Shown here one piece after another: positions 51,418 to 59,154 of a DNA stretch of 64,000 nt. The stretch comes from Mongoliibacter sp. (GTDB lineage Bacteria; Bacteroidota; Bacteroidia; Cytophagales; Cyclobacteriaceae). The notes under the pieces were generated by a model. The model worked only from the letters and a program-made list of their open reading frames with translations, did not search any database and had not been told where the DNA came from. Made by a program: the position numbers and the translations under genes. The stretch lies in assembly GCF_007692705.1 (NCBI RefSeq), contig NZ_REBN01000166.1, forward strand, positions 1 through 64,000, in the 5' to 3' direction. Within the stretch, counting starts at the first letter, position 1. Each line of letters begins with the position of its first letter.

Positions 51418-51897
51418 ATGTACACTATCAGAAAAGGAAAAATAGAGGATTTGCCAAGGGTATTGGAATTGGTAAATGAGTTGGCTATTTATGAAAAAGC
51501 ACCGAATGAGGTTATCAATACGGTGGAATTGATGGAAAAAGATGGCTTTGGAGAAAATCCCGTATTTGGGTTTTATGTAGCAGTGAAGGATAGTTCCAGT
51601 GAAATCATCGGTATTTCCATTTTTTATTACCGCTACAGTACATGGAAAGGGAAAAGACTTTATCTTGAGGATATTGTTGTGACAGAATCCGAGAGGGGAA
51701 ATGGAGCTGGAAAACTTCTTTTTGACAGGACATTGGAAAAATCTCTTGAAGAGAATTGCTCTGGAATGACTTGGCAGGTTTTGGATTGGAATTCGCCAGC
51801 CATTAACTTTTATAAAAAATACGGAGCTGATCTGGAGGAAGAGTGGATAAACTGTAATCTGCAGGATTTTCAGATTAAGGAAATTTTGAAGAAATAG
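51418..51897 (+). CDS. GNAT N-acetyltransferase (diamine acetyltransferase-like)
   Basis: The 159-residue protein has the GNAT acetyl-CoA motif VVTESERGNGAGKLL and an N-terminus YTIRKGKIEDLPRVLELVNELA. The LYLEDIVV strand and WNSPAINFYKKYGA end resemble spermidine/diamine acetyltransferases of the SSAT group. Substrate is not proven by sequence. It is 58 bases upstream of the SDR gene on the same strand. Confidence 0.85.
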   Translation: MYTIRKGKIEDLPRVLELVNELAIYEKAPNEVINTVELMEKDGFGENPVFGFYVAVKDSSSEIIGISIFYYRYSTWKGKRLYLEDIVVTESERGNGAGKLLFDRTLEKSLEENCSGMTWQVLDWNSPAINFYKKYGADLEEEWINCNLQDFQIKEILKK

Positions 51898-51955
51898 TCA
51901 AAGTAAAGTAGGTCCTGGGTGGATCTTTCATCATTTAATTTCCTAAAAAAAGAGC

Positions 51956-52714
51956 ATGAATATTTCTCTACAAAATCAAAGAATATTAGTCACAGGCGCA
52001 TCTAGGGGCATAGGTAAAGCAATTGCCCAGCAATTGTCCAATTCTGGTGCAGAGGTTTTGATCCACTTCAATTCCAATAAAGAAGAGGCTGCCAAGCTTC
52101 AGCAAGAGCTGGCTAATAAATCGTATTTATGTCCATGCGATCTGTCAGACCTTTCAAAAGTAAAAGGCTGGTTTGCTTCCTTAGTCGATAGTCATGGAAA
52201 AATTGATGCGGTCATTAATAATGCAGGAATAGCCATTTCCGTAGCGGATGATGCCGATTCCGAAATTTGGACTGATGCCTGGCTCAAGACCATGGATGTC
52301 AATATCAATGCATTGGCAATTATCAGCAAAGAATTTATTGAACACGCCAAGAAAAATAAAAGCGGGAGATTGATCAATATTTCATCAAGAGCGGCTTTCA
52401 GGGGTGATACTCCGGATTACCTGGCTTATGCGGCCTCTAAGGCAGCAATAGTTTCTTTTACCAAATCGATTGCCAGATATTATGGTAAAGACGGGATTAA
52501 GGCTTTTATCATTGCGCCAGGATTTACCAGAACTGATATGGCCCAGGATTTTATGGATCAATATGGAGAAGAGTATGCACTCAATGACATTGCTTTGGAT
52601 ACGCTCACTGAACCGAAAGATATCGCTCCTTTGGTTACTATGCTGTGTTCAGGACTTGCTGACCATGCAACAGGCTGTACCATTGATATCAATGCAGGAT
52701 CTTATGTTCATTGA
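51956..52714 (+). CDS. Short-chain dehydrogenase/reductase (FabG-like)
   Basis: The 252-residue protein has the Rossmann loop TGASRGIG (13-20), NNAG, the catalytic serine in NISSRAA and YAASK with catalytic Tyr and Lys. The C-terminus TIDINAGSYVH is a variant of the usual DGG end. It reduces or oxidises a carbonyl/alcohol with NAD(P); the substrate is unknown. No fatty-acid genes are adjacent, so FabG identity is not claimed. Confidence 0.9.
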   Translation: MNISLQNQRILVTGASRGIGKAIAQQLSNSGAEVLIHFNSNKEEAAKLQQELANKSYLCPCDLSDLSKVKGWFASLVDSHGKIDAVINNAGIAISVADDADSEIWTDAWLKTMDVNINALAIISKEFIEHAKKNKSGRLINISSRAAFRGDTPDYLAYAASKAAIVSFTKSIARYYGKDGIKAFIIAPGFTRTDMAQDFMDQYGEEYALNDIALDTLTEPKDIAPLVTMLCSGLADHATGCTIDINAGSYVH

Positions 52715-52824
52715 TTGTTGATTTGAACAGGGTTTTTTAGGGTAAAAGAGTGGGGTTTCATGTCAAGAGATTATGCCCTTCCAAACTTTTGCCTAAGCTG
52801 ATCTGTTTACTTTTAAAAACCAAC

Positions 52825-53421
52825 ATGCCGCAAGCCTCTCCAGATACATTCTCTCCAGAGATGATCCGCATTTTTAAAATATTCGGGTTTGGCTCTTTAT
52901 TTTTTGTATTTGTATTGTCTTTTTTCAACGAAAAGAGGGCAAACAATACAGGAGAGATGGACAGTATCATGTATGTGGCAGACCCTGAGAGGATATATTT
53001 CAAAAACCTCAGAGCTTCGCATTATGATATTGAAGGTAGGAATGATGCTAAAATGAACCTATACAGGCATGGTAAAAGGGAGAAATCAGATTCCCAACCC
53101 CATCTTAACTTTATGATTTTACTCAATAGGGTGAAAAATGAGGCTTACATCTATGCAGAACCCTTTCCGGAAAGTTTGCCACTGAAAATAAAATGGATAA
53201 ACTCAGATTCCGGAGAATCGGGCGAGCTTGAGTTTCAGGGTGGCAACAAGTTCGCTCATTTTGAATTCGCAGAGCAAATTTATCCTAAACTGATTGAAAA
53301 TACGTATTTTGAAATGTGGCACAATGAAGATTGGGTGCCCATACTAACGGAAGGTCCGGAAAGAGATGCGGTCAAAGTAACTCTGGTAGACTTTTACCGT
53401 TTGATAAATAACCCAAAATAA
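52825..53421 (+). CDS. Hypothetical membrane-anchored protein (198 aa)
   Basis: From the ATG at 52825 the product has 198 residues: one N-terminal membrane helix (about 18-36, IFKIFGFGSLFFVFVLSFF) and an exposed domain with short beta-strands. An upstream GTG at 52750 would add 25 residues but looks less natural. It is six bases from the next gene, so the two form a pair. I do not recognise a family. Confidence 0.65.
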   Translation: MPQASPDTFSPEMIRIFKIFGFGSLFFVFVLSFFNEKRANNTGEMDSIMYVADPERIYFKNLRASHYDIEGRNDAKMNLYRHGKREKSDSQPHLNFMILLNRVKNEAYIYAEPFPESLPLKIKWINSDSGESGELEFQGGNKFAHFEFAEQIYPKLIENTYFEMWHNEDWVPILTEGPERDAVKVTLVDFYRLINNPK

Positions 53422-53427
53422 ACCCAA

Positions 53428-53892
53428 ATGGAACTTCTCAGGATAAATAACCTTTGGAAGTTTCTAGGCATCAAGAATAACCTCACAGTGAATTACAGCA
53501 TTCATGATGAGATGAAGTATTCGCTTGTCAAAGGTGGCCTGGAACTTACCCATCAATTCAATCCAAAATTCCTCAATAAATCATTCCTGAAACTACAGGA
53601 AAGAAGTTTCCAGGATAAATTAGTTTATCAAAAGTTCATCAGTCAAAAACAAAGGTTTGGAATCAAGCCCAAAGTGGCATCACCTGTTGTGAGTTCTGTG
53701 TTTTTCCCAAAGGAATTGTTGGACTTGCAAAAAAAGTTTGATTTGGAAATACAAAAAGACCGCAAAGGACATTTTAAAGTGATTATTTCTCCTTTTGCGC
53801 CCAAGACTGTTTACGACATACTCAACGTAGTGAATCTAGTGAGCAGGAATTTATGGGTAAAGAATTTTTTTGCAGAGGGAATAAGAAATTAA
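53428..53892 (+). CDS. Hypothetical protein (154 aa)
   Basis: The 154-residue basic, soluble-looking product begins MELLRINNLWKFLGIKNN and has no signal or membrane helix. It follows the membrane-anchored hypothetical by six bases and ends at a strong terminator. No family was recognised; the pairing suggests a shared role. Confidence 0.65.
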   Translation: MELLRINNLWKFLGIKNNLTVNYSIHDEMKYSLVKGGLELTHQFNPKFLNKSFLKLQERSFQDKLVYQKFISQKQRFGIKPKVASPVVSSVFFPKELLDLQKKFDLEIQKDRKGHFKVIISPFAPKTVYDILNVVNLVSRNLWVKNFFAEGIRN

Positions 53893-53893
53893 T

Positions 53894-53934
53894 AACAAAA
53901 TGCCCTTCAGACTTTTTCTGAAGGGCATTTTGTT
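53894..53934. terminator. Bidirectional terminator at the omr-type receptor 3' end
   Basis: A perfect 17-bp stem, AACAAAATGCCCTTCAG with its complement at 53918-53934 and a 7-base loop, serves the plus-strand hypothetical pair and overlaps the stop codon of the minus-strand TonB receptor. Confidence 0.85.
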
Positions 53935-56329
53935 AAAATAGGATTTTGACACCGGCCAGGAAGTTTGTGCCTGCCTGTGGGTAATAGAAATTCTCTGTTA
54001 TCAACTCCCTACCCGAAGCTCCTTCGGCAGGTAGGAAGTAGCTGAAGGTATATCCGTTTGGTTCATAGAGTTGATTGAAGATATTGTTTACCAATAAGGT
54101 GAATTCTAAATTTTTTACGAATCTCGGACGCATGGCATAATTAAACCTCAGGTCAGAAGTCCAGAATGCGTTCAACATCCTGTCTTCATTTTGGGTATTG
54201 TCCATGAACTGACTGCCTACATATTTGTTGAGGAGGCTGATTTCAAGGTTTTTGATTGGGCGATAGTCAAGAATTGCAGCAGCTACTGTATTTGGAGAAA
54301 AGGCAATATCTGTGTCCCTATGCACAATCACTTCCTGCTGGAATTCAGCGGCGGCATAATCGTCAATAAATTCGCGGAACTCCTCGATTTTATTTCTGCT
54401 GAAGGCCACATTACCGCCGATGGTGAATTTACTGGATAGCTGATACGCAGCTTCTACTTCAATACCTGCTCTGTAAGAATTGTCAACATTGTCTCTCACA
54501 TAAGCCCCTACATCGTTGAGCTGTCCTGTAAGAACCAATTGATCCCTATAATTCATGTAGTAAAGGTTAGCAGCATACGTAAATCCAGAACCCTGTCTTT
54601 TATACCCAGCTTCAATATTTTGAAGGTTCTCTGCTTGAGGAGCCCTGTCTACAATCGGACTATCTGTAAAATCCCTTCTTACAGGTTCTCTATTGGCCAC
54701 TGCATAGGAAGCATACCAGGTTTTGCTAGGATCTGGTTGGTAAGTAAGCCCGAACTTTGGGTTGAAGAAGTTGTAGGTAACTTCTCCTGAAATATCCCTC
54801 AAGTCATTGTTGATACCGTCAAAGGTATAATCTATACGCCTGTACTGAAGATCTCCAAAAACATAAAGTCCATCAACTGCCTCATAGGTCGCTTTTGTAT
54901 ATATATTGTAGTCATCCTTGACGGCTCTGTTGTCATAATACCTATCTCTGATATTGACATCACCAGCATATTGCATCCATATCAGTTCACCAAAATGGTC
55001 TCCATCATATCGGTTTGCACCACCACCAATGATGGCATCAAGCTTTTTATTATCAGACAAATAATTGAGAGAGAATACTGCGCCATAGAAATCATTGTCC
55101 AGCCACCTTCTTCGTATAAGGTCCATTCTTGCAATGCTTTCTCCTCCAATCTGTAGAGGTGGTAGGGCATAATTGCTCAATCTGTCATTGGTCCTGAACT
55201 GTTCAAAAAAGCCCCTGCCATATGTATAATGAAGAGCAGCATTGGCTTTCCAGTTGGGTCCAAATTGACCTGTATAAATCAATTGATTATGTGTCTGTCT
55301 GTAGTTGTCTACCTGATTGTCGTAGGTATAGGGATTGAATGTTCTATTGGTTTCCAATAAGGCTTGTGGTACTCCTTCCCAGGCTTGGTAAGTGACCTCA
55401 GCCCCTGAGAAAATATTCAATTTCACCACGTGATTTTCGCCATAATAGCCTCCTGATAGGAAGTATGATCTTAAATCAGAAGAAGCCCTGTCAATATAAC
55501 CGTCAGAGCTTATCTGAGATAACCTGGCATCAAATGCCCATTTGTCATTGATCAAGCCTGAACCTACTTTGACCATGTGTCTTCTGGTATTGAAGGATCC
55601 AAATGAATTATCTATTTCCCCATAGGCCTCCTCCTGTCTTGTGTCAGTCTGGATATTCAGGCTGGCACCGAAAGTTGCCGCACCATTGGTGGAGGTTCCT
55701 ACCCCTCTTTGAATCTGAATATTATCCACTGAGGAGGCAAAATCAGGCATATTAACCCAAAATACGCCATGTGACTCAGCATCATTGAGTGGGATACCAT
55801 TTACTGTCACATTGATTCTGGTCTGATCAGAGCCTCGGATCCTCAAACCAGTGTACCCAACACCTGCACCGGCATCAGAAAAACTCACAACTGATGGCGT
55901 GAAATTCAGCAGAATAGGAATGTCTTGCCCAAGATTCAGTTTGGCAATATCTGATTTGTCTATATTGGTAAAGGTGGTGGGAGTTTTATCCGTAGCTCTT
56001 GTGGCATACACGATAAATTCCTCAGTCAGAAGACTGCTTGATTGTAAGGTGATTTCCAATTCTTCTGTGCTGGGGAAAGTGATTTCCCTGCTAAATGGCT
56101 CATAGCCCAAATAAGTGACCCTGAGCGTATAATTACCGTCAGGAATATTTCTGATTTGAAATTTTCCATTTAGGTCTGTAGTAGAGCCTCTCCCTGTACC
56201 ACTTAAAATGACATTGGCACCAACAAGCTCTTCTCCCGAGCTACTTTGAACTACTCCGCGCAGGTTTGACTGCGCCATAGTAATCATGGATACCAGCCAA
56301 AAGGCAAGAATGCAAATTATATTTTTCAT
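53933..56329 (-). CDS. TonB-dependent receptor under TPP riboswitch control (thiamine-type, Omr1-like)
   Basis: The 798-residue protein has a signal (to about 20), a carboxypeptidase-regulatory-like domain (about 22-105, GSTTDLNGKFQIRNIPDGNYT), a plug (about 115-225, with TGLRIRGSDQTRINVTVNGIPLNDAESHG) and a barrel ending in Phe. The upstream leader is a clear THI box, so expression is repressed by thiamine diphosphate. Comparative work on Bacteroidota has described thiamine-regulated TonB receptors (Omr1), often near PnuT. I infer thiamine or precursor uptake. Two small hairpins lie between the aptamer and the start. Confidence 0.85.
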   Translation of the reverse strand: MKNIICILAFWLVSMITMAQSNLRGVVQSSSGEELVGANVILSGTGRGSTTDLNGKFQIRNIPDGNYTLRVTYLGYEPFSREITFPSTEELEITLQSSSLLTEEFIVYATRATDKTPTTFTNIDKSDIAKLNLGQDIPILLNFTPSVVSFSDAGAGVGYTGLRIRGSDQTRINVTVNGIPLNDAESHGVFWVNMPDFASSVDNIQIQRGVGTSTNGAATFGASLNIQTDTRQEEAYGEIDNSFGSFNTRRHMVKVGSGLINDKWAFDARLSQISSDGYIDRASSDLRSYFLSGGYYGENHVVKLNIFSGAEVTYQAWEGVPQALLETNRTFNPYTYDNQVDNYRQTHNQLIYTGQFGPNWKANAALHYTYGRGFFEQFRTNDRLSNYALPPLQIGGESIARMDLIRRRWLDNDFYGAVFSLNYLSDNKKLDAIIGGGANRYDGDHFGELIWMQYAGDVNIRDRYYDNRAVKDDYNIYTKATYEAVDGLYVFGDLQYRRIDYTFDGINNDLRDISGEVTYNFFNPKFGLTYQPDPSKTWYASYAVANREPVRRDFTDSPIVDRAPQAENLQNIEAGYKRQGSGFTYAANLYYMNYRDQLVLTGQLNDVGAYVRDNVDNSYRAGIEVEAAYQLSSKFTIGGNVAFSRNKIEEFREFIDDYAAAEFQQEVIVHRDTDIAFSPNTVAAAILDYRPIKNLEISLLNKYVGSQFMDNTQNEDRMLNAFWTSDLRFNYAMRPRFVKNLEFTLLVNNIFNQLYEPNGYTFSYFLPAEGASGRELITENFYYPQAGTNFLAGVKILF

Positions 56330-56343
56330 GTTGATTTGTACTT

Positions 56344-56396
56344 TCCGGTTTTCCGGAGATTTTGGTTAAACATCAGAAAATCAAGGGGGATTTTCT
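56344..56396 (-). promoter_or_regulatory. Hairpins between THI box and start codon (possible expression platform)
   Basis: TCCGG/CCGGA with a TTTT loop lies at 56344-56357, 15 bases upstream of the ATG, and AGAAAATC/GATTTTCT lies at 56375-56396. The first is placed to block ribosome entry. Which of these pairs with the aptamer is not established. Confidence 0.4.
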
Positions 56397-56508
56397 TCCA
56401 GTTGTTTACCCTTTACCAAAGCATTCAGATTTACCTTTAGCATGCATGCTTATATTGGCTTTTGATGCCTATATCCTAGGTTTTGGTATTTCTGCAATCT
56501 TCAGTTAC

Positions 56509-56588
56509 TCATTTCCCTTCGCCGGCACTACCCGGATCAGGTATTGTGGGTATGATCTCAGCCCGTTTTGTTAAGGCACCCCTAATGA
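56509..56588 (-). ncRNA. TPP riboswitch (THI element)
   Basis: On the minus strand the conserved blocks appear in order: AGGGGTGCC, GGCTGAGATCATACCC, ACCTGATCCGGGTAGTGCCG and GGCGAAGGGAA. The P1 helix closes with TCATT (56584-56588) and AATGA (56509-56513). It binds thiamine diphosphate and lowers expression of the downstream gene, here the TonB receptor starting 180 bases on. It is preceded by a matching promoter. Confidence 0.95.
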
Positions 56589-56597
56589 TCTTGGGCA

Positions 56598-56628
56598 CAA
56601 AGGTAATTTGAAAAGTGTATGAAGCAAA
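56598..56628 (-). promoter_or_regulatory. Promoter of the TPP riboswitch transcript
   Basis: On the minus strand TTTG (56628-56625), a 19-base spacer and TACCTTTG (56605-56598) match the Bacteroidota consensus and end about 10 bases before the aptamer. Confidence 0.65.
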
Positions 56629-56691
56629 TAATTAACCTGCTATAAAAATCGGGAAGGTTGAATTTTGTAAAGGGAAGAGGATAAAAACAAA

Positions 56692-56719
56692 AATGCCGGA
56701 CAGGTTTATGTCCGGCATT
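56692..56719 (-). terminator. Terminator after the desaturase gene
   Basis: A perfect 11-bp stem, AATGCCGGACA/TGTCCGGCATT with a 6-base loop, is followed on the minus strand by TTTTGTTTTTA. It insulates the desaturase from the riboswitch transcript. Confidence 0.85.
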
Positions 56720-56741
56720 GATTTCATCATTTTGCTGATTT

Positions 56742-57806
56742 TTAGGATCTCCCCAAGTGTCTGAGATGATTTACATGGGAAGCAAATGCCATTCGCATTT
56801 TTGGATGCTCTATGTAGGCAATATTATACTCTCTACAGGTATCTTTTATGATTTTACTGATAGCTGGATAATGGATATGAGAGATATTTGGAAAAAGGTG
56901 GTGCTCAATCTGAAAATTCAATCCGCCGATCATCCAGGATAAGACTTTATTCTTTGTAGCAAAATTTGCTGTCGTTTTCAACTGGTGTACAGCCCAATCA
57001 TTTTCCAATTTATTGGAGTCCTTATCTGGCATAGGAAACTCAGTTTCTTCAAGGGAGTGAGCCAATTGAAAAACTACACTTAGGAAAATCCCTGTAGAAA
57101 TACCATACACAAGAAAACCTACCAACCACGGTAGAAAACCGACAACATAAATCGGTAAGGCTACAAACAGCAAAATATGTATTGCTTTAAATCCCCAAAA
57201 AACCACGTGCTCTTTAACATCCATCTTTTGAATGGGTGTAGTACCTACTTTTTTGGTCACATATTTCTTATAATCTGTGAAGAATACCCAATAGATATAC
57301 AAGATGGAATAAACCAGAAGGAAATACCTATGCTGATACTTATGGATAGCATATTTTTTTTGATTGGGACACAGCCTCAAAAGAGGTCTGGCATTCATGT
57401 CGTCATCCACTTCATCTACATTGGTGAAAGAATGATGTACTACATTGTGTTTGGTTTTCCACATGAACACATTTGCTCCCAAGAAATTAATCGTAACACC
57501 TGCAAGTTCGTTGACCCAGGATTTTTTGGAAAAACTTCCATGTGCCCCATCGTGCATAACGTTGAAGCCTATCCCAGCTGCTAAAGCTCCAAGTAGTATT
57601 GCCTCAAGCAAGGCAATTGCCCAAAAAGGAGTGAAGAATACCAGATGGATAAAGACAACTACATAAAGCGTCACCATTAAGATGGCCTTAAAGTATAATT
57701 TGGAATTTCCGGTAGGACTGATGTTTTTCTCTGTAAAGTAATTTTTGACCCTCCCTTTTAAATCTGAATGAAAGGAGGATGCGGCATTGAATCTAGGGGG
57801 ACGCAT
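56742..57806 (-). CDS. Fatty acid desaturase (front-end/linoleoyl-CoA type)
   Basis: The 354-residue membrane protein has the three histidine boxes HDGAH (85-89), HNVVHH (120-125) and QIEHHLFP near the C-terminus. The Q in the last box, with the LFP end, is typical of front-end or acyl-CoA desaturases. Four helices flank the boxes. It introduces a double bond into acyl chains with a diiron centre and may adjust membrane fluidity to cold. It stands between the NadR-like kinase and the TPP riboswitch, with its own terminator. Confidence 0.9.
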   Translation of the reverse strand: MRPPRFNAASSFHSDLKGRVKNYFTEKNISPTGNSKLYFKAILMVTLYVVVFIHLVFFTPFWAIALLEAILLGALAAGIGFNVMHDGAHGSFSKKSWVNELAGVTINFLGANVFMWKTKHNVVHHSFTNVDEVDDDMNARPLLRLCPNQKKYAIHKYQHRYFLLVYSILYIYWVFFTDYKKYVTKKVGTTPIQKMDVKEHVVFWGFKAIHILLFVALPIYVVGFLPWLVGFLVYGISTGIFLSVVFQLAHSLEETEFPMPDKDSNKLENDWAVHQLKTTANFATKNKVLSWMIGGLNFQIEHHLFPNISHIHYPAISKIIKDTCREYNIAYIEHPKMRMAFASHVNHLRHLGRS

Positions 57807-57937
57807 CTTAATAAAATTGAATTGATAATTATTGTATTCGAACGAAAAACAAGCTGGGTGATCATCTTACATTCTGTTCAAAGATACCGATTATTTGTCG
57901 ATTTATGCAGTGATCAAAGGAATCCTTTTGTTATGCT

Positions 57938-58468
57938 TCAGTTAATTTTTACTAACAGTTCATCAATGCGATGAATGGCTCTCTTAACTCTTGCTTTATT
58001 TTCTCCCGATAGTATAGTATACGGAACTCCTGATTTTTGAATGAGATTTTGGTATAAATCAAAAAAGTATTTTCTCATGAGGGGTTCAGGATGCTCTCGC
58101 TGTGGGTCATCAGCCCAAGGTACATCTATGTCGGTAAGGAGGTAAAGGTCATATTTTCTCTGGGTGATCTGTTGAAGAATCCAAGGGGAAACCTCTCCAT
58201 ATTTGTGTTCACTCCAGACCTTTAAAACATGAAGGTCAGTATCACAAATGACCAACTTATCTGTCTTTTTTAGTGCCTGTTCTTCTAAGAGAACTTGTCC
58301 CCTCGCGATCTTCTCCAAATCACCGAAAATGTATGGACGGTCTAATAAGTCTATGTATTGTCTGGCATATTCCGGAACCAAGGGGCATTGAAAATGCTTG
58401 GCAAGCGCCTCGCAAAGGGTACTTTTACCGGTTGATTCCGGACCTATAACTACCACTTTCTTAAGCAT
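57938..58468 (-). CDS. NadR-like nucleoside kinase (AAA_28 family)
   Basis: The 176-residue protein has Walker A GPESTGKST (residues 9-17), the CDTDLHVLKVW segment and the DPQREHPEPLMR lid typical of NadR kinase domains, without the N-terminal adenylyltransferase. Such stand-alone kinases phosphorylate nicotinamide riboside. Beside thiamine-type genes a vitamin kinase acting on thiamine is an alternative. Its start overlaps the 3' end of the PnuC gene by eight bases, so transport and trapping of the same compound is likely. Confidence 0.88.
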   Translation of the reverse strand: MLKKVVVIGPESTGKSTLCEALAKHFQCPLVPEYARQYIDLLDRPYIFGDLEKIARGQVLLEEQALKKTDKLVICDTDLHVLKVWSEHKYGEVSPWILQQITQRKYDLYLLTDIDVPWADDPQREHPEPLMRKYFFDLYQNLIQKSGVPYTILSGENKARVKRAIHRIDELLVKIN

Positions 58469-59084
58469 AGGCTTTTTGTTCCTTTTTTGCTGCTTTGATC
58501 CATTCTATCAATCCGATGGTAGCCAAAACAGTGAAAAATAAAAACTGGAAAGATGTCAACATGAGGCCTTTATAGAAATAAAGTGGAACGGAAACAATAT
58601 CAGTGATGATCCATGCTATCCAATTTTCTACTTTTTTCTTAGCCATTAACCACATGCCTACAAATGCTGATGATGTGGTAAATGAATCCCAATAAGGTAC
58701 ATCACTATCTGTAAAGTTGGCCAATACATAATATAGGACCGCATATGAACCTAAAAATAAGACAATGGATTTGACTATTCCCATTTTACTCAACCATGTT
58801 ACCGGTAATTCCTCCCTCTCACCAGTTGGCCTGCTCCATAGATACCAGCCATAAACTGACATGCCAAAATAGTAAGCGTTGATACCCATATCTGCATAGA
58901 GTTTATATTCCAGGCAGATATAGACATAAATGAGCGTGCTGACCATTCCGGTGGGGAAGACAAGAATATTTTTCTTGATGGAATAGATCACGCTGGCAAT
59001 TCCAAAAATTACCGCAACACCCTCCAGCAAACTCATTTCGGCTATTCCTTGTTCAATCCCGGTCCATATCCACTGTAAGTCCAT
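58461..59084 (-). CDS. PnuC family vitamin transporter
   Basis: The 207-residue protein has seven predicted helices and the PnuC pattern: GIASVIYSIKKNILVFPTGMVST, YGWYLWSRP, and WIAWIITDIVSVPLYFYKGL. PnuC carriers move nicotinamide riboside by facilitated diffusion, driven by intracellular phosphorylation; the related PnuT carries thiamine in Bacteroidota. The overlap with a NadR-like kinase gene favours nicotinamide riboside, whereas the THI-box receptor 2 kb away favours thiamine. No THI box precedes this gene itself. Confidence 0.88.
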   Translation of the reverse strand: MDLQWIWTGIEQGIAEMSLLEGVAVIFGIASVIYSIKKNILVFPTGMVSTLIYVYICLEYKLYADMGINAYYFGMSVYGWYLWSRPTGEREELPVTWLSKMGIVKSIVLFLGSYAVLYYVLANFTDSDVPYWDSFTTSSAFVGMWLMAKKKVENWIAWIITDIVSVPLYFYKGLMLTSFQFLFFTVLATIGLIEWIKAAKKEQKAYA

Positions 59085-59154
59085 AAAGCGAAGGAAAGCA
59101 GAAATTACTGTTTTGGAAAATTAACCATGATAAATACTTTTTGAAAGAGTTTTT

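Noticed and set aside
56362-56574. 70-residue plus-strand frame upstream of the TonB receptor
   Set aside because: It lies over the TPP aptamer and leader, whose conserved blocks explain the sequence on the minus strand.
57177-57584. 135-residue plus-strand frame in the desaturase region
   Set aside because: It is antisense to the desaturase with its three intact histidine boxes.
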